21,968 nt of DNA from JAFHCF01 sp048497495 (GTDB lineage: Bacteria; Pseudomonadota; Alphaproteobacteria; Rhizobiales; Ancalomicrobiaceae): contig JAFHCF010000263.1 of NCBI GenBank assembly GCA_048497495.1, forward strand, positions 1 through 21,968, written 5' to 3'. A program made the position numbers and the translations under genes. Each line of letters starts with the position of its first letter. The first letter of the stretch is position 1. Below, piece by piece: positions 1 to 6,223 of this stretch. Below the pieces are notes generated by a model. The model ran no database searches. It worked only from the letters and a program-made list of their open reading frames with translations, and was not told the origin of the DNA.

Positions 1-17
1 AAGCTCCGGTGGAGCTT
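1..17. repeat. Perfect inverted repeat at window edge
   Basis: AAGCTCC-GGT-GGAGCTT forms 7-bp perfect arms around a 3-nt loop. It lies in the GC-rich flank left of the AT-rich TIR cassette. No T-run follows on either strand, so a classical rho-independent terminator is not supported. It could be a terminator remnant, a cassette boundary or the tail of a repeat cut by the window edge. Confidence 0.4.
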
Positions 18-117
18 CACGAACGACGAACGCCCGGAGCGCGAGCGCAGGGCAGAGGGGATTTGCAACCTCGACATGGTTTATTTAAATATTAATTCTT
101 TGAAGGGATGTATTAGT

Positions 118-1104
118 TTAGTCTTTTGAACTTTCGGTCTCTATAGATCCTGGTGAAGGGTACCTTTCAATAATATGATGAATTGTCATATCTATGAACA
201 TGCCCAATTCGTCCATCATCATCATATATTCTTTTGGACCTCCCATCATATCTCGCATCATTCCGCCGCGACTAAGATATTTCATTGACCTTCTGAGGCG
301 ATTGAGCGCCCGTTCTGCCTCTTCCGGGCCTCCATCTCGAATTTCACGGTATGACTCCGTCAAGAGTTCAGAAAGCCATGGGTAATCGTCCCGAATGAAG
401 CCGGCCATAATGAGAAGAGCAATCGGTGCATCATCCAATTCCCCTGAAATATAAGAAAATTCTTCGATCATACGGGGATGGAAGCGCATTTTTCTCCGGC
501 GAGAGTAGCGGTCCTTTTCAGAGAGTTCTGGGTCGAAATCACGAATTCGTGAGTTGAGTCCGCGAACACTAGTAACGAGTTCCTCGAGTATTTCATGTTG
601 TGGTCGCATGTGCTTTTCGGGTGGCTGTGTGCTTGAAATCCTTTCAAGTTCTTCCTTGAGCGACGGCCATAATTGCGGAACCAAGCGGCTCACGATGCCT
701 TCGTTGGTCTGTCCGTCTGCAACTTTATTGATTGCGCGAACAACCTCCATAATTCCGGTCTCTTCGACTTTTTGGGCCTGGAACTGCGAAAGTGGTCCGC
801 TTAAGTCACTAAGCTCAAGGCCAAAAAGAAGTGGAATTACTTTTGCATCGAGCATGGATTTGGATAGTGCGCCAGCTTCAAACAGGATCCACTCAGATTG
901 CAAGTTTTCTGGTGTAATACATATAATTCCAAAATTTGATGTTTCCAGTTCACCTGCAATTGATTGCGCCCAACGATCTCCGGCGCCAATATCTTTATCG
1001 GAAACCCATGGCTTTACATACTGAAGTACGAGGGGGAGCCAATCGCGAAGAGCGTTCGCCAGCGCCTTGCTTCTGATTCCGCTCCAACTTATGAATACTT
1101 TCAT
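118..1104 (-). CDS. TIR-domain protein with C-terminal helical domain
   Basis: The 328-residue protein has an N-terminal TIR (TIR_2-like) domain at about 1-150. It opens with the beta-strand MKVFISWSG and has the alpha-C signature SEWILFEAGAL at 70-80. E76 sits in the W-x3-E arrangement of the catalytic glutamate of NAD-cleaving TIR domains. Residues 165-315 are predicted helical and rich in Met and Arg, without a recognised domain; no membrane segment is seen. Prokaryotic TIR proteins of this type are usually NADases in anti-phage defence (established for systems such as Thoeris), so a defence role is inferred. No ThsA-like partner lies in the window, though sequence to the left is missing. 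The ATG at 1104 follows GAGGGA at 8 nt. The gene is clearly more AT-rich than its neighbours, suggesting horizontal transfer. Confidence 0.85.
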   Translation of the reverse strand: MKVFISWSGIRSKALANALRDWLPLVLQYVKPWVSDKDIGAGDRWAQSIAGELETSNFGIICITPENLQSEWILFEAGALSKSMLDAKVIPLLFGLELSDLSGPLSQFQAQKVEETGIMEVVRAINKVADGQTNEGIVSRLVPQLWPSLKEELERISSTQPPEKHMRPQHEILEELVTSVRGLNSRIRDFDPELSEKDRYSRRRKMRFHPRMIEEFSYISGELDDAPIALLIMAGFIRDDYPWLSELLTESYREIRDGGPEEAERALNRLRRSMKYLSRGGMMRDMMGGPKEYMMMMDELGMFIDMTIHHIIERYPSPGSIETESSKD

Positions 1105-1136
1105 GCGCCTAGTCCCTCAAATCGCAAAGAGTTCGA

Positions 1137-1166
1137 ATTATATCCAAAATACAATCAATAATGCAA
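1137..1166 (-). promoter_or_regulatory. Promoter of the TIR gene
   Basis: On the minus strand a perfect TATAAT -10 (1142-1137) is preceded by TTGCAT (1166-1161) at an 18-bp spacing. The -35 is weak but the -10 is consensus. The likely transcription start near 1130 leaves a leader of about 25 nt. A consensus -10 is rare in this GC-rich window and fits the foreign composition of the cassette. Confidence 0.6.
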
Positions 1167-1197
1167 ATGGTGCAGTGGTGCTCGCACCGCGCGTTCG

Positions 1198-1626
1198 CTA
1201 TGCTACCCCCATCGGATTGACCACCTCCACCCCCACGAAATCCCGCTCGTTCCCCGTAACCACCACACACCCGTTGGCCACCCCCGTGGCGGCGATGATC
1301 GTGTCGAGGGCGCTGCGGGGGCGGCCGGTCGCGCGGCCTTCCGCCATCAGGCGGGCCCAGACGAGCGCCGCCGCCTCGTCGAAGGCGAGGATGCGGCCGG
1401 CGAACAGGGCCGGCGGGCCTTCGGGGCCTGAGAACCATGCCTCCAGCCCGTCGCGGCGGCGGCCGGACGGCAGATCGAGGATGCCGCGCCGAATTTCGGC
1501 GATCGTCAGGGCGGAAACGAACAGATCCTCGTCGCGCCGCTCCGCCATCCAGGCGACCAGCGCCGTCGACGGTTCCGGCTTGACCAGATTGCTCAAAATG
1601 TTGGTGTCGAGCAGCCAGCGCGTCAC
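1198..1626 (-). CDS. vapC: VapC-like PIN-domain toxin
   Basis: A 142-residue PIN-domain protein. The N-terminal LLDTNILSNL holds the first acidic residue (D7). A central glutamate lies in LTIAEIRRGIL, and the C-terminal SALDTIIAATG and VTGNERDF segments supply the remaining acidic residues. This is the usual PIN four-acid arrangement, and the length is typical of VapC. Family members are Mg-dependent ribonucleases that cut tRNA or rRNA when freed from antitoxin. The start is taken as the GTG at 1626, which overlaps the antitoxin stop (GTGA), a translational coupling common in TA pairs; the open frame runs much further upstream, but only as a shadow of the antitoxin gene. Residues such as ILDLPSGRRRDGLEAWF are characteristic of the FitB/VapC subgroup. 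Confidence 0.88.
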   Translation of the reverse strand: MTRWLLDTNILSNLVKPEPSTALVAWMAERRDEDLFVSALTIAEIRRGILDLPSGRRRDGLEAWFSGPEGPPALFAGRILAFDEAAALVWARLMAEGRATGRPRSALDTIIAATGVANGCVVVTGNERDFVGVEVVNPMGVA

Positions 1627-1922
1627 AGATCGACCTCGCGCCCGGCGTCGAACGGACGCTCGAGGGCGAGGTCGACGCCGACCAAGGGCGAGCGCCGCAG
1701 GGCCGCGAGGATGCCCCCGGTCGTCGGTGGCTCGCCGCCGATCGACCGTTCCATGTCTCGCCTGAGCTGCTGCGCCTCGGCCCCGCCCTCGGCCAGACGT
1801 CGCGCCAGCCGACGGATCAAGTCGCGGTCGCGGTCGAGGCCCTGGACCTCGAACCGCGCGACCCCACGCTCGCGCAGACGCAATCGGTGATTCTGGACGG
1901 CAAGTCGGCGCGCATCGCTCAT
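1623..1922 (-). CDS. VapB-type antitoxin
   Basis: This 99-residue basic protein lies directly upstream of the PIN toxin and overlaps it by 3 nt. The N-terminal MSDARRLAVQNHRLRLRERG followed by VARFEVQGLDRD resembles the short ribbon-helix-type antitoxins found with PIN toxins ('R..RL..RG..R.EV.V...D'). The C-terminal half probably wraps the toxin. Antitoxins of this class neutralise VapC and repress their own promoter. The ATG at 1922 follows a strong GGAGGTAGGA Shine-Dalgarno. The assignment rests on gene order, size and the N-terminal motif; no structural family was verified. Confidence 0.8.
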   Translation of the reverse strand: MSDARRLAVQNHRLRLRERGVARFEVQGLDRDRDLIRRLARRLAEGGAEAQQLRRDMERSIGGEPPTTGGILAALRRSPLVGVDLALERPFDAGREVDL

Positions 1923-1949
1923 GACTTCCTACCTCCGTCGTTCCCGGAT

Positions 1950-1978
1950 ATATAACCAGAAACCCGCCACGCCGACAA
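1950..1978 (-). promoter_or_regulatory. vapBC promoter
   Basis: On the minus strand TTGTCG (1978-1973) and TTATAT (1955-1950) are separated by 17 bp, a good sigma-70-type promoter. The -10 lies in an imperfect dyad (GGTTATATATCC), a plausible autoregulatory site for the antitoxin. The short AT-rich patch stands out from the surrounding GC-rich sequence. Confidence 0.6.
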
Positions 1979-2037
1979 TATCGAGGGCCGTCGTGCTCGG
2001 CGGATCGGCCGTATCGCGTCCTCCCGGAGCCCGCCCC

Positions 2038-2382
2038 ATGCCCATCACCATCTACGGCATCCGTGCCTGCGACACGATGAAGAAGGCGCGCGCCGCGCTC
2101 GATGGCAGCGGCGTCGCCTACGCCTTCCACGACTACAAGGTCGCCGGCATCGATCGGGCGCGGCTGGAGGCTTGGGTCGCGCGGGTCGGCTGGGAGAAGC
2201 TCATCAATCGCTCCGGCACCACCTTCCGCAAGTTGGCAGAAGCCGATCGACAGGGCCTCGACGCGGAAAAGGCGATCGCCCTCATGCTGGCCCAGCCGTC
2301 GATGATCAAGCGCCCGGTGCTCGAGGCCGGCGCGGATCTTCTCGTCGGCTTCGATCCGGCGGCCTATGAACGCTTGGGGTGA
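2038..2382 (+). CDS. Spx/ArsC-like (YffB) thioredoxin-fold protein
   Basis: A 114-residue protein of the ArsC/Spx/YffB superfamily. The N-terminal ITIYGIRACDTMKKA has the single Cys (C10) followed by the usual T/M-K-K-A helix. VGWEKLINRSGTTFRKL and MIKRPVLE are hallmark segments of the family, in which 'IKRP' forms the cis-Pro loop. The annotated enzymatic role in this subgroup is unsettled: YffB binds glutathione and lacks arsenate reductase activity in E. coli. The open frame extends upstream, but the ATG at 2038 is preceded by GGAG at good spacing and gives the family length. It is divergent from the toxin-antitoxin pair. Confidence 0.88.
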   Translation: MPITIYGIRACDTMKKARAALDGSGVAYAFHDYKVAGIDRARLEAWVARVGWEKLINRSGTTFRKLAEADRQGLDAEKAIALMLAQPSMIKRPVLEAGADLLVGFDPAAYERLG

Positions 2383-2449
2383 CGGCCCGCCGTCGGCGCT
2401 TCACGCGGGTCCGGCCGCGAACGCGAAGCCCGATGAGCGTCCGGAAGCG

Positions 2450-2465
2450 ATGCCCGTCCGGGCAT
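2450..2465. repeat. Short GC hairpin between Spx-like and tail-collar genes
   Basis: ATGCCC-GTCC-GGGCAT gives 6-bp arms. It lies between two convergent genes (ends at 2382 and 2510), where a bidirectional transcription end would be expected. There is no T-run, so terminator function is only possible, not shown. Confidence 0.3.
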
Positions 2466-2509
2466 GAGCGCAGGGGAGGGCGACCGTGGCCACCCGCCCG
2501 CGGCGCGCC

Positions 2510-2833
2510 TCACGGGCGGCTCGGGAAGGCACCGGCCGCGACGACGCAAGTGGTCAGCTTCTGCGCCGGTCCGTTGTACGGTGCCGTCATGACACTCACC
2601 TTGGGCAGCGCGAAGTTCGTGGTGCCGTTGCCGCCGTATGTGGTCCCGTAGAGCGAGAACAGCGCCGTGTTCTGCGAGATCGCCAGCAGTCTTCCATCCG
2701 CCGGCAACCAATTTTTAGGGCAGAAATTGAAGACGAAGGTCGAAACGTTGCCCAAGTAGGATGCCGCGAAGGCTCCGCCGCTCGATGTCGAGGCGAAAGC
2801 GACGGCCAGGGCGATGATCAGCGTTCGTTTCAT
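2510..2833 (-). CDS. Secreted mini tail-collar protein (paralogue 1)
   Basis: A 107-residue protein with a Sec signal peptide (MKRTLIIALAVAFA..., probable cleavage after AFA, about residue 23). The mature part is a shortened phage tail-collar (MdpB-like) domain: YLGNVSTFVFNFCPKNWLPADG, then LLAISQNTALFSLYGTTYGG, TTNFALPK, and the ending GAFPSRP. Full-length collar proteins have a long middle with G-G-x-x-x-V-T-L and Q-M-P-x-H motifs between LPK and the terminal G-I-F-P-S-R; here that middle is replaced by about 18 residues. Cys38 and Cys96 match Cys pairs in both upstream paralogues, suggesting a disulfide. It is last of four same-strand genes. The start has GGA at 7-10 nt. Function is unknown; a surface role is inferred. 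Confidence 0.82.
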   Translation of the reverse strand: MKRTLIIALAVAFASTSSGGAFAASYLGNVSTFVFNFCPKNWLPADGRLLAISQNTALFSLYGTTYGGNGTTNFALPKVSVMTAPYNGPAQKLTTCVVAAGAFPSRP

Positions 2834-2946
2834 GACGTTCCATCCTGGCTGTGTCCGCCGATCACGGCGGTTGCGAGGTCTGTGCGCCGGCTTCGGCCGC
2901 TTTCGCCGTCCCGGTCGGCGCCGCGACGGCGGATCGGCCGCTGGTA

Positions 2947-3273
2947 TCAGTTTTGCGACGGAAATATTCCGTCGACGGCGATGCAGACCGAGTAGGCGGT
3001 CGCGCTGGCCTGGCTGCTCGGAGCCGACGACGACACGAGTTTCGGAACACCGAAGGTGGTCTGGCCATCGCCGCCGTAGGTGGTTCCGACCAGAGAGAAG
3101 AGGGTGGAGAAATCGGCGATCGCCAGCAGCGCCCCGTCGGCCGCCACCCAGCCCACCGGGCAGAAGGTGAAGCCGAAGGCCGCGACCTCGCCGATGTAGG
3201 GCTGGTTTCTGGCCGACGCCCCGCTGATCGAGACCATCGTGGCCGCGGCGGCGATGAGACATAGGCGACGCAT
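2947..3273 (-). CDS. Secreted mini tail-collar protein (paralogue 2)
   Basis: A 108-residue paralogue of its two neighbours. Signal peptide at about 1-21 (MRRLCLIAAAATMVSISGASA). The mature protein begins RNQPYIGEVAAFGFTFCPVG; the collar core is LLAIADFSTLFSLVGTTYGG with GDGQTTFGVPK, and it ends SVCIAVDGIFPSQN. The last Arg of the family's FPSR ending is Gln here. Cys38 and Cys97 align with the other two copies. The segment between the VPK motif and Cys97 is Ser/Ala-rich and is the most divergent part among the three. The ATG at 3273 is preceded by GGAGG at about 10 nt. It lies 113 bp upstream of paralogue 1. Confidence 0.82.
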   Translation of the reverse strand: MRRLCLIAAAATMVSISGASARNQPYIGEVAAFGFTFCPVGWVAADGALLAIADFSTLFSLVGTTYGGDGQTTFGVPKLVSSSAPSSQASATAYSVCIAVDGIFPSQN

Positions 3274-3398
3274 GCGGTTCGATCCTCCGTCTTTCCGAGG
3301 TCGGCCCACGGCCGTTCGGACTGGTTCGAGTGCTCGCCGCTCCGACGAGGATGGGATCCGCCGCACCGGTTCCTCTGCATTCCGTCTCTCACCCGCCG

Positions 3399-3725
3399 TC
3401 ATGGGCGGGACGGGAAGATGCCGCCGGTCGCGATACAGACCGACATCGGCGTGGCGGGCGAAGAACCGGTCGGCGCGGCGATCACGCTCCCCTTGGGAAG
3501 TCCGAAGGTCTGCGTGCCGTTGCCGCCGTAGTTGACGCCGAGCAACGAGAACAGCGCGATGTTCGACGAGATCGCCTGCAGGTCACCATTCGCCGGCGTC
3601 CACCCCGTCGGGCAGAAGTTGAAGCCGAAGACCATGATCTCGCCGAGATGCGGCTCGGTGTCGGCCGATGCGCCGGTCACCGAAAGCAGGACCGCGCCGA
3701 GTGCGAGGAGTGAGCGTCGAACCAT
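3399..3725 (-). CDS. Secreted mini tail-collar protein (paralogue 3)
   Basis: A 108-residue protein, first of the three collar paralogues and nearest the collagen-like gene. Signal peptide at about 1-21 (MVRRSLLALGAVLLSVTGASA). The mature part runs EPHLGEIMVFGFNFCPTGW, LQAISSNIALFSLLGVNYGG, TQTFGLPK and SVCIATGGIFPSRP, close to the two ends of canonical tail-collar proteins with the middle missing. Cys38 and Cys97 are conserved. An upstream in-frame ATG at 3740 would add five residues, but 3725 gives the same length as the siblings and has GGAAGG upstream. The gap to the collagen-like gene is 99 bp. Confidence 0.82.
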   Translation of the reverse strand: MVRRSLLALGAVLLSVTGASADTEPHLGEIMVFGFNFCPTGWTPANGDLQAISSNIALFSLLGVNYGGNGTQTFGLPKGSVIAAPTGSSPATPMSVCIATGGIFPSRP

Positions 3726-3824
3726 GGCCTTGCCTTCCATTCTCGGTGTGTCCGGCGAACGCCGCGGATCATGGCGCGATCGGGTCCCCCGCCCGCGCCC
3801 GATGCGATACGCCTCGGCCGGCGG

Positions 3825-4892
3825 TCACGGCGCGATGCAGATCGCGACCGCGGTGCCGCTGGTGTCGTAGGCCATCACCAGATACTGCCCGCTGGAACAG
3901 TTGGCCGGCAGCGAATAGGCCGCCGCCACTCCGGCGCCTCGTGCGCCGGTCGCGCCGGTCGCCCCCGTGGCCCCGGTCGGGCCTGCCGCTCCCGTGGCGC
4001 CGGTCGCACCGGTCGCACCGGTCGCACCCTGTAGGCCCATCGAGCCGGGCGAACCCGGGGCACCGGGCGCGCCCGTGGCTCCGGTCGCACCCGTCGGGCC
4101 CGTGGCTCCGGTCGCACCCGTGGGGCCCGTGGCTCCGGTCGCACCCGTGGGGCCCGCCGCGCCGGTGTCGCCCTTCGCCCCGGCGACACCCGCATCGCCT
4201 TTGTCGCCCTTCGCCCCCGCCGCGCCGGTGTCGCCTTTCGGTCCGGCGACACCCGCCGCGCCGGTGTCGCCCTTCGCTCCGGCGATACCCGCATCGCCCT
4301 TGGCGCCTTTCGGCCCGGCGGTTCCGGTGTCCCCCTTCGGACCGGCGGCGCCCTTGGCGCCCTGCGCGCCGATGTCGCCCTTCGGACCCTTCGCCCCGTT
4401 CGGACCGGGTAGGCCGTTGTCGCCCTTGGCGACGAGAAGCTGCCAGAACGGCGACTTCTCAGAAGGGATCCGGTTCTTGTTGGCCAGTTTTTGGGCCTGC
4501 GCGAGCCAGGCCGAGCCCCTGTGGACGACGACGTCGTCCGCTCGATAGGTCTCGGCCATCGACCAGTTTCCGCGGGCCGCGAGTCCCTGGGGGCCGCAAT
4601 CGGCGACCAGCGCGTCGAGCGACTTCCCCGCGCCGGTCACGGTCACCATGCAGGTCTTCGGGAAGTAGACGAGCTTGAAGGCGTAGATCCGCGTCTTGGC
4701 GTCGACCGGCGTCGTGTAGGTTCCGTCGAGTGTGACCGTCGATCCCGTCGAGCTCCGTCCTTGGACGACCAGCGCGCCACCGAAGATACCGGCATAGGTC
4801 ACCGTGACATCCGCCGACGCCGGTAGGCTCCAAGTGGAAACCGCGAGCAATACGGAGGCGGACAAAAGTCGACGTCGGTCCGAAATTGCCAT
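3825..4892 (-). CDS. Secreted collagen-like protein with CBM5/12-like module
   Basis: A 355-residue protein. Signal peptide at about 1-27 (RRRLLSASVLLAVSTWSLPASA). Residues 28-105 form a beta-rich domain with Cys81 and Cys99. Residues 106-155 (GNWSMAETYRADDVVVHRGS...FWQLL) resemble the small carbohydrate-binding modules (CBM5/12-like) often placed before bacterial collagen repeats. Residues 157-321 are 55 uninterrupted Gly-X-Y triplets: a charged first half (PKGDTG, AKGDAG) and a neutral GAT/GPT second half. A 34-residue tail carries Cys332 and Cys352 and ends VAICIAP. Bacterial collagens form rod-like triple helices on cell or spore surfaces. The ATG at 4892 has GGAG at 8 nt; a GTG at 4937 is possible but weaker. 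It heads the four-gene cluster; function in attachment is inferred. Confidence 0.85.
   Translation of the reverse strand: MAISDRRRLLSASVLLAVSTWSLPASADVTVTYAGIFGGALVVQGRSSTGSTVTLDGTYTTPVDAKTRIYAFKLVYFPKTCMVTVTGAGKSLDALVADCGPQGLAARGNWSMAETYRADDVVVHRGSAWLAQAQKLANKNRIPSEKSPFWQLLVAKGDNGLPGPNGAKGPKGDIGAQGAKGAAGPKGDTGTAGPKGAKGDAGIAGAKGDTGAAGVAGPKGDTGAAGAKGDKGDAGVAGAKGDTGAAGPTGATGATGPTGATGATGPTGATGATGAPGAPGSPGSMGLQGATGATGATGATGAAGPTGATGATGATGARGAGVAAAYSLPANCSSGQYLVMAYDTSGTAVAICIAP
4071..4151. repeat. Tandem 27-bp repeats in the collagen gene
   Basis: Three head-to-tail 27-bp units (4071-4097, 4098-4124, 4125-4151) differ at a single position. Each encodes nine residues of the Gly-Ala-Thr/Gly-Pro-Thr type. 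Being in-frame and nearly identical at DNA level, they are prone to slippage or recombination and could vary the rod length. Flanking sequence (4158-4290) has more diverged repeats. Confidence 0.9.
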
Positions 4893-4960
4893 GACGCGAA
4901 CTCCACTCGACACGAGATACATTTCAGCAGGAAACACAGCTGAATAATTTCAGAAATGCA

Positions 4961-4989
4961 ATTTAGTGGAGGGGCGGTGGAAGCGTCAA
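4961..4989 (-). promoter_or_regulatory. Candidate promoter of collagen/tail-collar cluster
   Basis: On the minus strand TTGACG (4989-4984) is followed after 17 bp by CTAAAT (4966-4961). The -35 is near consensus and the -10 moderate. It sits in the only AT-rich patch upstream of the collagen gene and would leave a leader of about 60 nt. No comparable promoter was noticed between the four genes, which supports, but does not prove, co-transcription. Confidence 0.5.
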
Positions 4990-5122
4990 TATCTCATTAA
5001 GGTAAAATACGGATGCGCTGGTCCGGTCTGCTTCGGGGGTCCGGGAGGGCACTGCGTCACGCCGGAAAGTGAATCTGCGGTGTTTTTGATCGCATGGATT
5101 ACCTGGGTGAGAGTTTGCCGGC

Positions 5123-5635
5123 TCACCGACCGCCGCCGTGGGGCGGTCCGGCCGCCGCCAGGATGGCCGCGATGTCGGGCTTCATCATCGCCATGATCGC
5201 CTGCATCACGCGGGTGGTCCGCGCCTCGTCCGGGCCGGACATCAACGCGGGGATGATCGAGGGCACGATCTGCCACGACAGTCCCCAGCGGTCGGCGAGC
5301 CAGCCGCATTGCCGCGCCGCCGGGTCGCCGCCGTCGCCGAGCCGGTCCCACAGCCGGTCGATCTCGTCCTGGGTGTCGCAGAACACCTGGAACGACACCG
5401 CCGGGGTGTGGGGGAACTGCGGCCCGCCGTTGAGCGCGGTGAAGGGCCGGCCGGCCAGGGTGAAGGACACCATCAGCACCGTGCCCTCGCGCCCGACATG
5501 GGCCGGGTGGTCGGACTTGCCGTAGCGGCCGATCGCCCCGATCTCGCCGCCGAACACCGAGACGTAGAACCCGGCGGCCTCCTCGGCCTCGGTGTCGAAC
5601 CACAGGCACGGCGTGATGTCGGCGATCGTCGTCAT
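5123..5635 (-). CDS. PhnB-like VOC-superfamily protein
   Basis: A 170-residue VOC-fold protein of the PhnB/'3-demethylubiquinone methyltransferase-like' family. It shows ITPCLWFDTEAEEAAGFYVS near the start, then VLMVSFTLAGRPFTALNGGP, FQVFCDTQDEIDRLWDRL and CGWLADRWGLSWQIVP, all hallmarks of this family; the methyltransferase name is historical and most members are uncharacterised. The C-terminal segment ends in a low-complexity GPPHGGGR. An ATG 18 nt upstream is possible, but 5635 has GGAGG at 9 nt. It lies 25 nt downstream of another VOC gene and is probably co-transcribed with it. Confidence 0.88.
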   Translation of the reverse strand: MTTIADITPCLWFDTEAEEAAGFYVSVFGGEIGAIGRYGKSDHPAHVGREGTVLMVSFTLAGRPFTALNGGPQFPHTPAVSFQVFCDTQDEIDRLWDRLGDGGDPAARQCGWLADRWGLSWQIVPSIIPALMSGPDEARTTRVMQAIMAMMKPDIAAILAAAGPPHGGGR

Positions 5636-5660
5636 GGGGCGCATCCTCCGCAAGGGGGCG

Positions 5661-6125
5661 TCAGCCGCGTGCTTCCAATTTCGCCATCACTTCGGCCTCG
5701 TCGTGGCGCTCGTCGGTGATGCCCTTCTCGGCGAAGGTCGCATCCATCCACATGATCTCCCAGGCATGGCCGTCGAGATCGTCGAAGTCGCGCCCGTACA
5801 TGAATTCCATGTCCATCGCCGAGCGGTGTTCACGGCCACCGGCGGCGACCGCCGCGTCGACCAGCCGGTCGACCGCCTCACGGCTCGGCATCGACAGGCA
5901 ATTGCGGACCTCGGTCACCGCATGGGCGTCCGCCGTCGGCTTCGAACAGAAAGTTGCGAAGAACGGTTTGGTCAACAGCATCAGATGGATGGTGTCGGAG
6001 ATGACGATCCCCGCCGCCTTGTCGTCGGAGAATTTCGGTTCGACGCGGAAACCGAGGCCGACATAGAAGGCCTTGGCGGCCTCGAGATCGGCGACCGGCA
6101 GGTTGACGAAGATCATCCCAGGCAT
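5661..6125 (-). CDS. VOC-family glyoxalase/bleomycin-resistance-like protein
   Basis: A 154-residue VOC protein beginning MPGMIFVNLPVADLEAAKAF. The pattern FYVGLGFRVEPKFSDDKA, then ISDTIHLMLLTKPFF and the C-terminal YGRDFDDLDGHAWEIMWMD is typical of glyoxalase-fold proteins related to lactoylglutathione lyase. The terminal Asp-x-D-G-x-x-W-E segment supplies a metal-ligand Glu. The substrate is unknown. The ATG at 6125 is preceded by GAGGGAG. It is first of a two-gene unit and divergent from the HxlR regulator, which is the likely controller. Confidence 0.88.
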   Translation of the reverse strand: MPGMIFVNLPVADLEAAKAFYVGLGFRVEPKFSDDKAAGIVISDTIHLMLLTKPFFATFCSKPTADAHAVTEVRNCLSMPSREAVDRLVDAAVAAGGREHRSAMDMEFMYGRDFDDLDGHAWEIMWMDATFAEKGITDERHDEAEVMAKLEARG

Positions 6126-6164
6126 GGTGACGCTCCCTCGACATATGAGTATTCTTTCAATATT

Positions 6165-6188
6165 GTTAGATCCTAAAATAGGACTAAC
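6165..6188. promoter_or_regulatory. Interrupted palindrome, candidate HxlR operator
   Basis: GTTAG-A-TCCTA, spacer AAA, then TAGGA-CTAAC: two 10-bp arms with one bulged A. It sits mid-way between the divergent VOC gene (start 6125) and the regulator (start 6224), in an AT-rich patch. An 8-bp palindrome CAATATTG (6158-6165) adjoins it. Winged-helix HxlR dimers bind such dyads in shared divergent promoters, so operator function is inferred. Confidence 0.6.
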
Positions 6189-6223
6189 CTCCTGTCAACC
6201 AGGGATCGGGCAGGGGGGTCGGG

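Noticed and set aside
1177..1188. GGTGC-TC-GCACC dyad at the right edge of the TIR cassette as an attachment site
   Set aside because: It does not match the dyad at 1-17 and no direct repeat flanks the cassette.
2494..2519. GC inverted repeat over the end of paralogue 1
   Set aside because: The right arm runs into coding sequence and no T-run follows, so a terminator call is not supported.
4071..4290. CRISPR-like array in the repeat-rich stretch
   Set aside because: The repeats are contiguous, without spacers, and encode Gly-X-Y triplets in frame.
3668..4678. Pro/Arg-rich frames opposite the collagen gene
   Set aside because: They are mirror products of the Gly-X-Y repeats and have no independent start signal.
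4935..4970. CTGAA-TAAT-TTCAG dyad in the collagen leader
   Set aside because: Five-base arms in an AT-rich patch are expected by chance.
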